64,000 nt of DNA, from positions 1,550,001 through 1,614,000 of the forward strand of contig CAWDUT010000006.1 of the NCBI GenBank assembly GCA_963805525.1, in the 5' to 3' direction. This stretch comes from DASQFQ01 sp963805525 (GTDB taxonomy: Bacteria > Actinomycetota > Thermoleophilia > Solirubrobacterales > Solirubrobacteraceae). The first letter of the stretch is position 1; each line of letters starts with the position of its first letter. A model generated the notes under the pieces. That model saw only the letters and a list, made by a program, of their open reading frames with translations. It searched no databases and was not told the DNA's origin. The translations under genes and the position numbers were made by a program. Positions 1-7,703 of the stretch are shown here, piece by piece.

Positions 1-2
1 CC

Positions 3-26
3 GGCAACCTCTGGTTGCCCCAGAGG
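3..26 (-). terminator. Possible hairpin terminator after the copper operon
   Basis: Two overlapping, mutually exclusive perfect 7-bp stems are visible: GGCAACC pairs with GGTTGCC (3-9 with 13-19) and CCTCTGG pairs with CCAGAGG (8-14 with 20-26). The site lies just past the stop codon of the last gene of the minus-strand operon, which suggests a terminator, but there is no clear U tract. Confidence 0.25.
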
Positions 27-28
27 GG

Positions 29-928
29 CTACATCGGATGGTGCATGTGCGGCGGCGCCATCGGGCGGCGCGGGGGGTGCTTCTTCGCATACCCGCCGAT
101 ATGGCGGGTCGGCCCGACGCTCGCGCCGTAGCCGGCCTTGCCGCGCAGGATCACGACCCGCGCGGCGTAGCGGCCCGGCGGGCGGAACTTGAAGGTCACG
201 CGCGAGTCGCGCCCGATCCGCGAGTGCTCGACCTGGCGCCAGCGGAAGCGCTCGCGCGAGTAAAGCTGCAACGCCGCGAGCGCGCCCGGCTGGGCCGGCT
301 GGGCGGTGGCGCGGATCGCGTAGCGCCCGCTTTTCAGCCGCTTCACGGTGGTGTCGAGCCGGGCGCCGACCTTCAGCGGCAGCGGGAGGCTCGGGCCGGC
401 GTCCGTGACGGCCCGGTAGACGGTCGGCGCGGCCGGCCGGACCTCCGCGCGGAACGAGCCGTCGGGTGCCGGGGCGACGGCGGTGACCGGCGCCCACGTT
501 GTGCCCGTGGGGGCTCGCGACTCGATCCGCACCACGGCGGTCCCGGCCGGCGCGATGCCGTGCAGGATCGCCGGGCGGCCGATAGAGACCGGGTGGTCGG
601 GGCCGAACAGCTGGAACGAGTAGACGTCGACCGTGCCCGCCATGAAGGCGTGGATCGTGCAGCGGTAGGCGTAGTGGCCGGGCTGGGAGAACGTCTGCGA
701 GAAGCGGCCGCCGGGGCCGATGATCCCGGAGTCGAAGCCGACGCCGACCGACGCGACGTCGTGCTCGATCGTGTCGCTGTTGGTCCACGTCACGGTGTCG
801 CCCGCGAGCGTGGTGATGTTCGGCGGCACGAAGTACTTGGCGGGCATGTCGACCACGCGCTCGGCGGCCTGCGCGCCGGCCGGGGCGGCGGCGAGCGCGA
901 GCGCGGCGAGCGGCAGCGCCCGCCTCAC
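29..928 (-). CDS. Secreted cupredoxin-domain protein
   Basis: The 299-residue product begins with a cleavable-looking signal peptide (VRRALPLAALALA, ending near an AQA site). A plastocyanin-like domain follows: a VTWTN strand, then a histidine in the segment IEHDV, and the C-terminal copper loop YRCTIHAFMAG, giving the Cys, His and Met ligands of a type 1 copper site. The C-terminal half looks like two beta-sandwich repeats without recognisable motifs and ends in a His/Pro-rich tail. The GTG start overlaps the stop of the multicopper oxidase gene by four bases, so the two are translationally coupled. It is probably an exported electron-transfer or copper-binding partner of that oxidase; the function is inferred. 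Confidence 0.75.
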   Translation of the reverse strand: MRRALPLAALALAAAPAGAQAAERVVDMPAKYFVPPNITTLAGDTVTWTNSDTIEHDVASVGVGFDSGIIGPGGRFSQTFSQPGHYAYRCTIHAFMAGTVDVYSFQLFGPDHPVSIGRPAILHGIAPAGTAVVRIESRAPTGTTWAPVTAVAPAPDGSFRAEVRPAAPTVYRAVTDAGPSLPLPLKVGARLDTTVKRLKSGRYAIRATAQPAQPGALAALQLYSRERFRWRQVEHSRIGRDSRVTFKFRPPGRYAARVVILRGKAGYGASVGPTRHIGGYAKKHPPRRPMAPPHMHHPM

Positions 929-1824
929 TTCTTGACCCGGTAGATGCCGATCATCCCGCGCATCATGTGCTGCTCGACATGGCAGTGGTAGAGCCATGTC
1001 CCGGGCCGGTCCTCCTTGATGCGGAAGGAGAAGGACTCGGACGGCCCGACGGTCTTGCTGTCGATCGAGGTGCCGTCGGGGTCGCGCCAGCGATGGCCGT
1101 GGACGTGGAACACGTGCTCCTCGTCGCCGAGCGCGAGCACGTCCCACTGCACGCTGTCGCCGACCCGCGACTTCAGCACCGGCGTGTTGCCGACGAACGC
1201 GTGACCGTTGATCGTCTCGAAGCCGAGGTGGGACTCGAAGAACGTGACGAACTCGTGCTTCGCGCGCGGAACGCCCTGCGGGAGGATCGATACCGCGCCG
1301 TACATGCCGCCTGCGATCGAGTCCATCATCGACGGCGAGTGGTCGTGGTAGGGCCAGACGCCCGCCGAGTCCGCGCCGGCGTGCAGCTGGTAGGTGAAGG
1401 TCTTGCCGGGCATCACCTCGCCGCCGGCGCCCGAGAAGCCGGGGATGAACGAGCCGTCGGATCCGAACGGGTAGTGCACGCCATGGAAGTGCATGGAGTG
1501 CGGCCGCTTGAACCGCGTGTCCTTGTTCTTGAAGTGGATGAAGATGTCGTCGCCGACGCGCGCCTTGATCAGCGGGCCGGGGATGCGCGTCTGGGCGGGC
1601 AGCTTGCGCTTCCAGTTGCGCGTGAACTGCTCGTAGACGACCGTGCGCATCGTCGTCTTGTCGACCGTGTAGCGCTCGCCCTCGATGGCGTTGCGCTCGT
1701 TCGGGACCACGTTCCAGATCGTGGGGACGGCGGCGATCCAGACATGCCGGGTCGCCGCCGCTGCCGGCGCCGGGAACGCCACGAGGGCGAGCATCCCGGC
1801 GCCGGCCGCGACCAGCTTCCTCAT
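925..1824 (-). CDS. Two-domain multicopper oxidase (small laccase type)
   Basis: The 299-residue secreted protein has an N-terminal signal peptide (about residues 1-24). All four copper-binding motifs are present: HFHG at 112-115, HDH at 160-162, HVFHVHGH at 237-244, and the HCHVEQH block at 280-286 with a methionine at 291 as possible axial ligand. The length fits the two-domain laccases, which work as trimers, rather than the three-domain enzymes of about 500 residues. Such enzymes oxidise phenols or metal ions and reduce O2 to water outside the cell. It is the middle gene of a three-gene operon between two cupredoxin genes, with four-base overlaps on both sides. The substrate cannot be told from sequence. 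Confidence 0.85.
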   Translation of the reverse strand: MRKLVAAGAGMLALVAFPAPAAAATRHVWIAAVPTIWNVVPNERNAIEGERYTVDKTTMRTVVYEQFTRNWKRKLPAQTRIPGPLIKARVGDDIFIHFKNKDTRFKRPHSMHFHGVHYPFGSDGSFIPGFSGAGGEVMPGKTFTYQLHAGADSAGVWPYHDHSPSMMDSIAGGMYGAVSILPQGVPRAKHEFVTFFESHLGFETINGHAFVGNTPVLKSRVGDSVQWDVLALGDEEHVFHVHGHRWRDPDGTSIDSKTVGPSESFSFRIKEDRPGTWLYHCHVEQHMMRGMIGIYRVKK

Positions 1825-2900
1825 CCGACGACGATCGACCCTTTCATGTCGGGGTGGATCAGGCAGATGTAGTTGTAGGTGCCTGCCTTGCTGAACGTGA
1901 CCTGGGCCGAGGTCGCCTGCGGCGACGCCGAGTCGCCGTCGATGACCCCGGTGTTGACGAAGCCGTTGCCGTGGTTCGCCCCGTCGGCCGGCGCGCCGGG
2001 CGGCGGGTCGCTGGGGTAGGCGGCAAGCGAGCTCACCACCGGCAGGCCTGCCGGGTTCGCCGGATCCGGCCCGATGAAGCCGTCGGCCGTCGCCTGCAGG
2101 TAGTCCGCGGGACCGAACGAGATCGTGTGCGCCTCGGTGGTCTTCGGCGACATCGAGAACGTCACGGTCGTGCCGACCGGCACGGACTTCGTGGTCGGGA
2201 AGAACCCGAGGATCGTCGAGGTCAGCGTGTCGTTGCCGGCGCGCACTGCATTACCGGCCGGCCCGGCGAACTTGCCGTCCTTCTTCAGCTGCTTGACGAC
2301 CTTCGCGTACTCCTTCTTGGCGGCCTTCGCGTTCGCCTTGTTCGAGGGGATCGCCTTGGCCTTGCCGACCACCTTGACCTTGCCCTTCTGGCCCGCGTGG
2401 ATCGTGCAGTAGTAGCTGTAGACGCCCTTCTTGGTGAACTTCACCGAGAAGGGCTTGGGCGCGCCCGCGCCGAGCGGGGCGCCGGAGGAGACCAGCTTCT
2501 TGCCGTTGTAGCTCTTGCCGCCCGCGGGCAGCGCGCCGTCGGGCTGGAGCGTCAGCTTCGGAAGGCCGTTGAACCAGAACGGGTTGCCGGCGGCGTCGTT
2601 GACGCCGGCCGTCTTGCCGCCCGCCGGATCGAGGCCGATGAAGGCCGGTGGCTTCTTCCCCTTCGGCGGGATCGTCACCGTGTGGAAGCCGGCGAACTTC
2701 CACTTCACCTTGTCGCCGACGTGGACGGTGATGGTCTTGCGGAAGAAGGCGTTCGAGTCGGCGCCCGGCGGCAGCCCTTTCACCTTCTGCGGCGGCCCTG
2801 CGGAGACGGTGCGCGTCGCTGCTTGCGCTGCCGTGGGGACGAGTACGGTGAGCCCAACGGCCACCGCTGCGATCTTGCGTGTCCTGCTCAAGTCCTGCAC
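1821..2900 (-). CDS. Secreted protein with two plastocyanin-like domains
   Basis: The 359-residue product has a signal peptide (residues 1-27, ending in AAQA) and two cupredoxin units. The first has a type 1 copper loop, YYCTIHAGQKG, near residues 165-175. The second carries the loop NYICLIHPDMKG close to the C terminus. The linker is rich in Lys and Ala. Cys, His and Met/Gln ligands are visible in both loops, although in the first the Met position is taken by Gln. It is the first gene of the minus-strand copper operon, and its last bases overlap the ATG of the multicopper oxidase. A role in electron or copper transfer to that oxidase is likely but inferred. Confidence 0.75.
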   Translation of the reverse strand: MQDLSRTRKIAAVAVGLTVLVPTAAQAATRTVSAGPPQKVKGLPPGADSNAFFRKTITVHVGDKVKWKFAGFHTVTIPPKGKKPPAFIGLDPAGGKTAGVNDAAGNPFWFNGLPKLTLQPDGALPAGGKSYNGKKLVSSGAPLGAGAPKPFSVKFTKKGVYSYYCTIHAGQKGKVKVVGKAKAIPSNKANAKAAKKEYAKVVKQLKKDGKFAGPAGNAVRAGNDTLTSTILGFFPTTKSVPVGTTVTFSMSPKTTEAHTISFGPADYLQATADGFIGPDPANPAGLPVVSSLAAYPSDPPPGAPADGANHGNGFVNTGVIDGDSASPQATSAQVTFSKAGTYNYICLIHPDMKGSIVVG

Positions 2901-2960
2901 CTCCTGTGTTGGACGGGCGGCCGTCCCGGCGGCCCGGCCGACTCTAACCAGGATCTTTCG

Positions 2961-3570
2961 ATGCGTGGGATATTTCGCGGTGTGTTGACCGCGCTCGTCG
3001 CCGCCGCCCTGCTTCGCGCCTGCTGCTCGTCTCCTACCTGCGCCAGCCGGAGGTGCGCTCGCGGGACCTGACCAGCGAGGAGCGGCACATCCTCAGCCCG
3101 ATGATCCGCCGCTCGAGCACCGTGCCGCCTCGACCGTGGTGGTGCGCCTGGGGGCGGCGAAGATCGACCGCACCCCCCATCGCGCCGGGATGCGGCGCTT
3201 CCACCTCGACCGCGCGATCTGGGGCCGCTCGCTGAGCACCGCACGCGAGGAGTCGCGCTTCTTCCTCCACATCGACGCGCGGCTCCCGCCGCGCCACCGC
3301 GCGTGGGGGATGGAGCTGCTGCGCACGGTGGTGCCGAAGCAGCGCTGGGGGATCGGCGAGGTGATCCCGGCGGGGTGGACGGCCTACTTCAAGGGCGGCT
3401 GGGGGAGCGGCATCGGGCTCGTCGACCACCAGGTCGCGCTGCTCACCCGCGGGCAGGAGCGCGTGTCGGTGGCGGTGCTGACGGTCACCAACGGCACCCA
3501 CAAGGTGGGCAAGGCGACGTTGCGCGGGGTGTTCGCGCGCCTCCTGCGCGGGCTAGCCGGGGCGCCGTAG
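2961..3570 (+). pseudogene. Remnant of a beta-lactamase-fold serine hydrolase
   Basis: Pieces of one protein lie in three reading frames. A signal-like start (MRGIFRGVLTALVAAALL) at 2961 runs into a segment reading VSYLRQPEVRSRDLTSEER around 3029-3090. The reading then moves near 3116-3136 to a frame encoding a conserved C-terminal block (WGIGEVIPAGW, YFKGGWGSG, LVDHQVALLTRG). That block resembles the KTG-side end of class A beta-lactamase-like hydrolases in actinobacteria. The central catalytic SxxK part is missing. Two frameshifts plus a large internal deletion make this a dead gene. The downstream open part (3136-3570) could still be called as a 144-residue CDS. It overlaps the end of the convergent meaB gene by 18 bases. 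Confidence 0.6.
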
Positions 3571-4563
3571 GGCTTCGAGCGCGGCCACGAGCGCGGGTTC
3601 GTCGGCCACCGGCGGCTGCTGAGCCAGGAAGCGCTCGGCCTCGCGCCGGCCGCCGAGCTCGCGCAGGCCGCGGGCGCCGTGCTCGGCGACGAAGTCGGCC
3701 AGCGCGCCCAGGCGGCGGGTGCGGACCCGCGTGGCGTGGAGGTCGAGCCCCTCGCGGTGGGCGTCGAGCGCGGCGATCAGCGCGCCGACGCCGCTCACCG
3801 GGTGCACGCTCGAGACGGCGAGCACCGGCGTCTTGCTGCCGAGCGACCGCATCGCGGCGCGCAGGTCACGGACCGCGCGGGTGGCGACCGTGCCGAGGTC
3901 GGCCTTCGTCACCACCAGCGCGTCCGGGACCTCCATGATCCCCGCCTTCAGGAACTGCAGCGCGTCGCCGGAGCCCGGCTGGACGATCACGGCGACGGTG
4001 TCGGCCGCCTCGGCGATCTCGGTCTCCGACTGCCCGACCCCGACGGTCTCGATCACCACCACGTCGAACGCCGCGGCCAGCGCCTGCGCGGCGGCGCGGG
4101 TGGCGGGGGCGAGGCCGCCGAGCCGCTCGCCGGCGGCCATCGAGCGGATGAAGATGCCGCGGTCGGCGGGGTCGGCGTCGATCCGCGCGCGGTCGCCGAG
4201 CAGCGCTCCGCCGCTGCGCTTGGAGGAGGGATCGACGGCGAGCACCGCGACGCTGCGGCCCGCGCCGCGCCAGCCGGCCACGAGCACGCTCAGCAGCGTC
4301 GACTTGCCGGCGCCCGGCGGGCCCGTGACGCCGACGATGTGCGCGGGCGCCTCGCCGCCGAGCGCGGCGGGGGAGACGGCGCCGAGCAGCGCGGCGATCT
4401 CCGGCCGCGCCGCGGCGGAGCGGTTCTCGACCAGGTTCAGTGCCGCGGGGGCGGCGGTCAGGTCCCGCTCGGCGAGCCGGCGGCCGAGCTCGGCCCCGGA
4501 TGGAAAACCCCCGGAGGGTCCCTGCGGGCCGGCACCGGCCGCGGACCCTCCGCTCGCCTTCAC
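3553..4563 (-). CDS. meaB: MeaB/ArgK-family G3E GTPase, mutase chaperone
   Basis: The 336-residue product has a Walker A motif GPPGAGKST, the family segment AVDPSSKRSGGALLGDRAR, the switch-like ETVGVGQSE and the base-specificity motif TKAD. This is the G3E GTPase that gates cofactor loading and protects B12-dependent acyl-CoA mutases from inactivation. Its GTG start overlaps the TGA stop of the mutase gene by four bases, so the pair is translationally coupled and the client is the adjacent mutase. The start is chosen from this overlap; reading further upstream only enters the mutase gene out of frame. The length matches the family (about 320-340 residues). Confidence 0.9.
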   Translation of the reverse strand: MKASGGSAAGAGPQGPSGGFPSGAELGRRLAERDLTAAPAALNLVENRSAAARPEIAALLGAVSPAALGGEAPAHIVGVTGPPGAGKSTLLSVLVAGWRGAGRSVAVLAVDPSSKRSGGALLGDRARIDADPADRGIFIRSMAAGERLGGLAPATRAAAQALAAAFDVVVIETVGVGQSETEIAEAADTVAVIVQPGSGDALQFLKAGIMEVPDALVVTKADLGTVATRAVRDLRAAMRSLGSKTPVLAVSSVHPVSGVGALIAALDAHREGLDLHATRVRTRRLGALADFVAEHGARGLRELGGRREAERFLAQQPPVADEPALVAALEALRRPG

Positions 4564-6548
4564 GCCGCGGCGGAGGCGATGCCGTTTCGCTCCGCGACGA
4601 TCGCGACGACGTCGCGGAGGATGCGGGTGAGCTCGAAGTCCTTCGGCGTGTAGACCGCCGCGACGCCCGCGGCCCGCAGGGGCGCGGCGTCGGCGTCGGG
4701 GATGATGCCGCCGACGACGAGCGGGATGTCGCCGCCGCCTGCCTCGCGCAGCGCCTCGATCACGTCGGGGATCAGCTCGCGGTGGGAGCCGGAGAGGATC
4801 GAGAGGCCGATCACGTGGACGCCCTCGTCGACGGCGCTGCGGGCGATCTGCGACGGCGTCAGCCGGATCCCCTCGTAGACGACCTCCATGCCGGCGTCGC
4901 GCGCTCGCACCGCGATCTGCTCGGCGCCGTTGGAGTGGCCGTCGAGCCCCGGCTTGCCGACGAGGATCTTGAGCGTGCGGCCGAGCTGCTCGGACACGGC
5001 CGCGACGTCGTCGCGCAGGTCGGCGATCTCCTCGCCCGGCGCCGGCGCGGCGGCCTCGCCGACCCCGGTCGGGGCGCGGTAGGAGCCGAACGCGTCGCGC
5101 AGCGTGGCGGCCCACTCGCCGGTGGTCGCGCCCGCCCGGGCGGCCGCGATCGTCGCGGGCATGATGTTCTCGTCCGAGTCCGCGACCCGCGCGAGCTCGG
5201 CCAGGGCCGCGTCCACGGCTGCGCTGTCGCGGGAGCCGCGCCACGCGCCGAGGGCCTCGATCGCCTCGGCCTCGACCGCGGGGTCGACGACCATGATCCC
5301 GCCCTCGACGCCCTCGGTCAGCGGCGACGGCTCGGTCTCCTCGTAGCGGTTGACGCCGACGAGGACCTGCTCGCCGCGCTCGATCCGCCCGATCCGCTCG
5401 CGGTGGGACTCGACCAGCGCCGACTTCATGTACGGCACCGCCTCGACCGCGCCGCCCTGCTCCTCGACCCGCGCGATCTCCTCGCGCGCGCCCTCCAGCA
5501 GCTCGGCCACGAGCCCGTCCATCACCACGGAGCCCTCGAAGATGTCGGGGTACTCGAGCAGGTCGGTCTCGTAGGCCAGCACCTGCTGGATCCGCAGCGA
5601 CCACTGCTGGTCCCACGGCCGCGGCAGGCCGAGCGCCTCGTTCCAGGCCGGGAGCTGGATCGCCCGCGCCCGCGCGTTGCGGCCCATCGATACCGCCAGC
5701 GCCTCGAGCACGATCCGCTGGACGTTGTTCTCGGGCTGTGACTCGGTCAGCCCCAGCGAGTTGACCTGCACGCCGTAGCGGAAGCGCAGCTGCTTCTCGT
5801 CCGTCACCCCGTAGCGGGAGCGGCCCAGCTCCTCCCACAGGATCCCCATCGCCCGCAGCTTCGCGTGCTCCTCGACGAACCGGACGCCCGCGTTGACGAA
5901 GAACGAGATGCGCCCGAAGACCGCGCCCATCTTGTCGTCGCCCACCCGCGGCCGCACCTCGTCGAGCACCGCCTGGGCGGTCGAGAGCGCGAACGCGATC
6001 TCCTGCACCGGCGTCGCCCCCGCCTCCTGCAGGTGGTAGGAGCAGACGTTGATCGGGTTCCACTTCGGGACCTCGTCGATCGTGTAGGCGACCATGTCGC
6101 CGATCAGCCGCATCGACGGCGCGGGCGGGAAGGCGTAGGTCCCGCGCGAGAGGTACTCCTTGATGATGTCGTTCTGCGTGGTCCCCGCGAGCACGGGCGG
6201 GTCGATCCCGTTCTCCTCCGCCACGACGATGTAGAGCGCCAGCAGCCACGCCGCGGTCGCGTTGATCGTCATCGACGTGTTCATGCGGTCGAGCGGGATC
6301 CCGTCCATGAGCGCGTGCATGTCGCCCTTGTGCGCCACCGGCACGCCGACCTTGCCGACCTCGCCGCGCGCGAGCTCGTGATCGGCGTCGTAGCCGGTCT
6401 GGGTCGGGAGGTCGAAGGCGACGGAGAGCCCCGTCTGGCCCTTGGCCAGGTTGCCCCGGTAGAGCTCGTTGGACCGTTTCGCGGTCGAGTGGCCGGCGTA
6501 GGTCCGCATCATCCAGGGACGATCCGGGTGTTCGAGACGGTGCTCCAT
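4560..6548 (-). CDS. ecm: B12-dependent ethylmalonyl-CoA mutase (MeaA/Ecm type)
   Basis: The 662-residue protein has an N-terminal substrate-binding TIM barrel (AFDLPTQTGYD, MNTSMTINATA, PWDQQWSLRIQQ) and a C-terminal cobalamin domain with DGHSNGAEQIA (the DxHxxG base-off histidine), SILSGSH and VVGGIIPDADA. The segments LPTQTGYD and MNTSMTINAT fit ethylmalonyl-CoA mutase (MeaA) better than methylmalonyl-CoA mutase, which has other residues there. Ecm converts ethylmalonyl-CoA to methylsuccinyl-CoA in the ethylmalonyl-CoA pathway. A ccr gene 4 kb away on the same strand supports this. The ATG at 6548 gives the family N terminus; 19 bases separate it from the divergent hydrolase gene. A methylmalonyl-CoA mutase is the alternative. 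Confidence 0.85.
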   Translation of the reverse strand: MEHRLEHPDRPWMMRTYAGHSTAKRSNELYRGNLAKGQTGLSVAFDLPTQTGYDADHELARGEVGKVGVPVAHKGDMHALMDGIPLDRMNTSMTINATAAWLLALYIVVAEENGIDPPVLAGTTQNDIIKEYLSRGTYAFPPAPSMRLIGDMVAYTIDEVPKWNPINVCSYHLQEAGATPVQEIAFALSTAQAVLDEVRPRVGDDKMGAVFGRISFFVNAGVRFVEEHAKLRAMGILWEELGRSRYGVTDEKQLRFRYGVQVNSLGLTESQPENNVQRIVLEALAVSMGRNARARAIQLPAWNEALGLPRPWDQQWSLRIQQVLAYETDLLEYPDIFEGSVVMDGLVAELLEGAREEIARVEEQGGAVEAVPYMKSALVESHRERIGRIERGEQVLVGVNRYEETEPSPLTEGVEGGIMVVDPAVEAEAIEALGAWRGSRDSAAVDAALAELARVADSDENIMPATIAAARAGATTGEWAATLRDAFGSYRAPTGVGEAAAPAPGEEIADLRDDVAAVSEQLGRTLKILVGKPGLDGHSNGAEQIAVRARDAGMEVVYEGIRLTPSQIARSAVDEGVHVIGLSILSGSHRELIPDVIEALREAGGGDIPLVVGGIIPDADAAPLRAAGVAAVYTPKDFELTRILRDVVAIVAERNGIASAAA

Positions 6549-6567
6549 GTGGGTATCTTCGCAGCGC

Positions 6568-7416
6568 GTGCGCCCCATAGACGTCATGCACCTCGGAAAA
6601 CCGCACGTGATCTGCTGCTGGGAGGTCGACGGCTGGCTGGTCGATCCCGGCCCGCAATCCTGCGAGGAGACGCTGCTCGCCGCGATCGGGGGCGAGCGCC
6701 CCAAGGGCCTGCTCCTGACGCACATCCACTTCGACCACGCGGGGGCCGCGGGCGCGCTGGTGCGTCGCTGGCCGGACCTCCCGGTCTACGTCCACGAGCG
6801 CGGCGCGCCGCATCTGGCCGACCCGGCGAAGCTCGTCGCCTCCGCCGCACGCCTGTACGGCGGCATCGAGGGCCTCAACCACCTGTGGGGCGAGGTCGTG
6901 CCGGTCCCCGAGGAGAACCTGAAGATCCTCGAGGGGGGCGAGAAAGGGCTCGAGGGCGCCTTCACCGTCGAATACACCCCGGGCCACGCCTCCCACCACG
7001 TGTGTTACCTGCACGAGTCGAGCGGCATGGCGTTCGTCGGCGACATGGCCGGGGTGCGCGTCCCGCCCGAGGAGTTCACGCTCGCGCCCACGCCGCCGCC
7101 CGACATCAACGTCGAGCAGTGGGAGGCCTCGCTCGACACGATCGCCGGCTGGGAGCCGAGGGCGCTCGGCCTCACCCACTGGGGCCAGGTCGACGACCCG
7201 CCCGAGCAGCTCGAGCGCGTGCGCGAGAGCCTCAACGCGCAGGCCGATTTCGCCGAGCAGCACGACGAGGACGGCTTCGTCCAGGCCTACTCCGCGCGCG
7301 TCCACGAGAACGCCGGCGAGGCCGCCGACGCGATCCTCCAGGCGGCGCCGCCCGATCAGCTTTTCCTGGGCCTTCGGCGGTATCTGAAGAAGGCGGGCCG
7401 GGTACCCTCCGATTGA
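6568..7416 (+). CDS. MBL-fold metallohydrolase
   Basis: The product of 282 residues has the metallo-beta-lactamase motif THIHFDHAG near residue 50, a TPGHASHH segment, a later FVGDMAG aspartate and a final LTHWG histidine, so a full dinuclear metal site is present. Beta-strands before the motif (CCWEVDGWLVDPGP) are typical of glyoxalase II-like hydrolases; the substrate is unknown. The GTG at 6568 is preferred because it leaves space for a promoter between divergent genes; an in-frame ATG at 6547 overlaps the mutase start, and an ATG at 6586 is also possible. Its stop overlaps the ATG of clpS by one base. Confidence 0.8.
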   Translation: MRPIDVMHLGKPHVICCWEVDGWLVDPGPQSCEETLLAAIGGERPKGLLLTHIHFDHAGAAGALVRRWPDLPVYVHERGAPHLADPAKLVASAARLYGGIEGLNHLWGEVVPVPEENLKILEGGEKGLEGAFTVEYTPGHASHHVCYLHESSGMAFVGDMAGVRVPPEEFTLAPTPPPDINVEQWEASLDTIAGWEPRALGLTHWGQVDDPPEQLERVRESLNAQADFAEQHDEDGFVQAYSARVHENAGEAADAILQAAPPDQLFLGLRRYLKKAGRVPSD

Positions 7417-7703
7417 TGGCCGAAACGGTCGAGCTTCCACGGACGCGCGGTCCCGGCTCCGGGCTGGACGACAACTGGCGCGTGATCGTCCGCAACGACG
7501 ACCACAACACGTTCGACGGGGTCGCCGCCGCGCTCGCGCGAACGCTGCCCGGCGTGAGCATCCAGCAGGGCTACGCCTATGCCGACGCGATCCACAACGC
7601 CGGCCAGGCGATGGTGTGGGCGGGGATGAAGGAGCCGGCCGAGCTCTACTGGGAGCAGCTCAACGATGCGGGGCTGACGATGGCACCGCTCGAGCAGGGC
7701 TGA
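7416..7703 (+). CDS. clpS: ClpS-like adaptor protein
   Basis: The 95-residue product contains the ClpS core: WRVIVRNDDHNTFDGVAAAL, where the NDDHNT segment forms the N-degron pocket region, then a helix with an Ala/His-rich stretch (IHNAGQAMVWAG) and the terminal strand LNDAGLTMAPLE. ClpS docks on ClpA/ClpC and delivers N-end-rule substrates. The ATG lies directly on the stop codon of the MBL gene; a TACCCT box at 7403-7408 may also give it its own leaderless transcript. It ends inside the 3' end of the convergent GGDEF/EAL gene (44-base overlap). Confidence 0.8.
   Translation: MAETVELPRTRGPGSGLDDNWRVIVRNDDHNTFDGVAAALARTLPGVSIQQGYAYADAIHNAGQAMVWAGMKEPAELYWEQLNDAGLTMAPLEQG

Noticed and set aside
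4560..6548. Annotation as methylmalonyl-CoA mutase
   Set aside because: Motifs LPTQTGYD and MNTSMTINAT and the nearby ccr gene fit ethylmalonyl-CoA mutase better. Methylmalonyl-CoA mutase is kept only as the alternative.
3553..7440. A 1295-codon open frame on the minus strand
   Set aside because: It joins the real meaB gene to out-of-frame readings of the mutase and MBL genes. High GC keeps antisense and shifted frames open; only the part 3553-4563 has family motifs.
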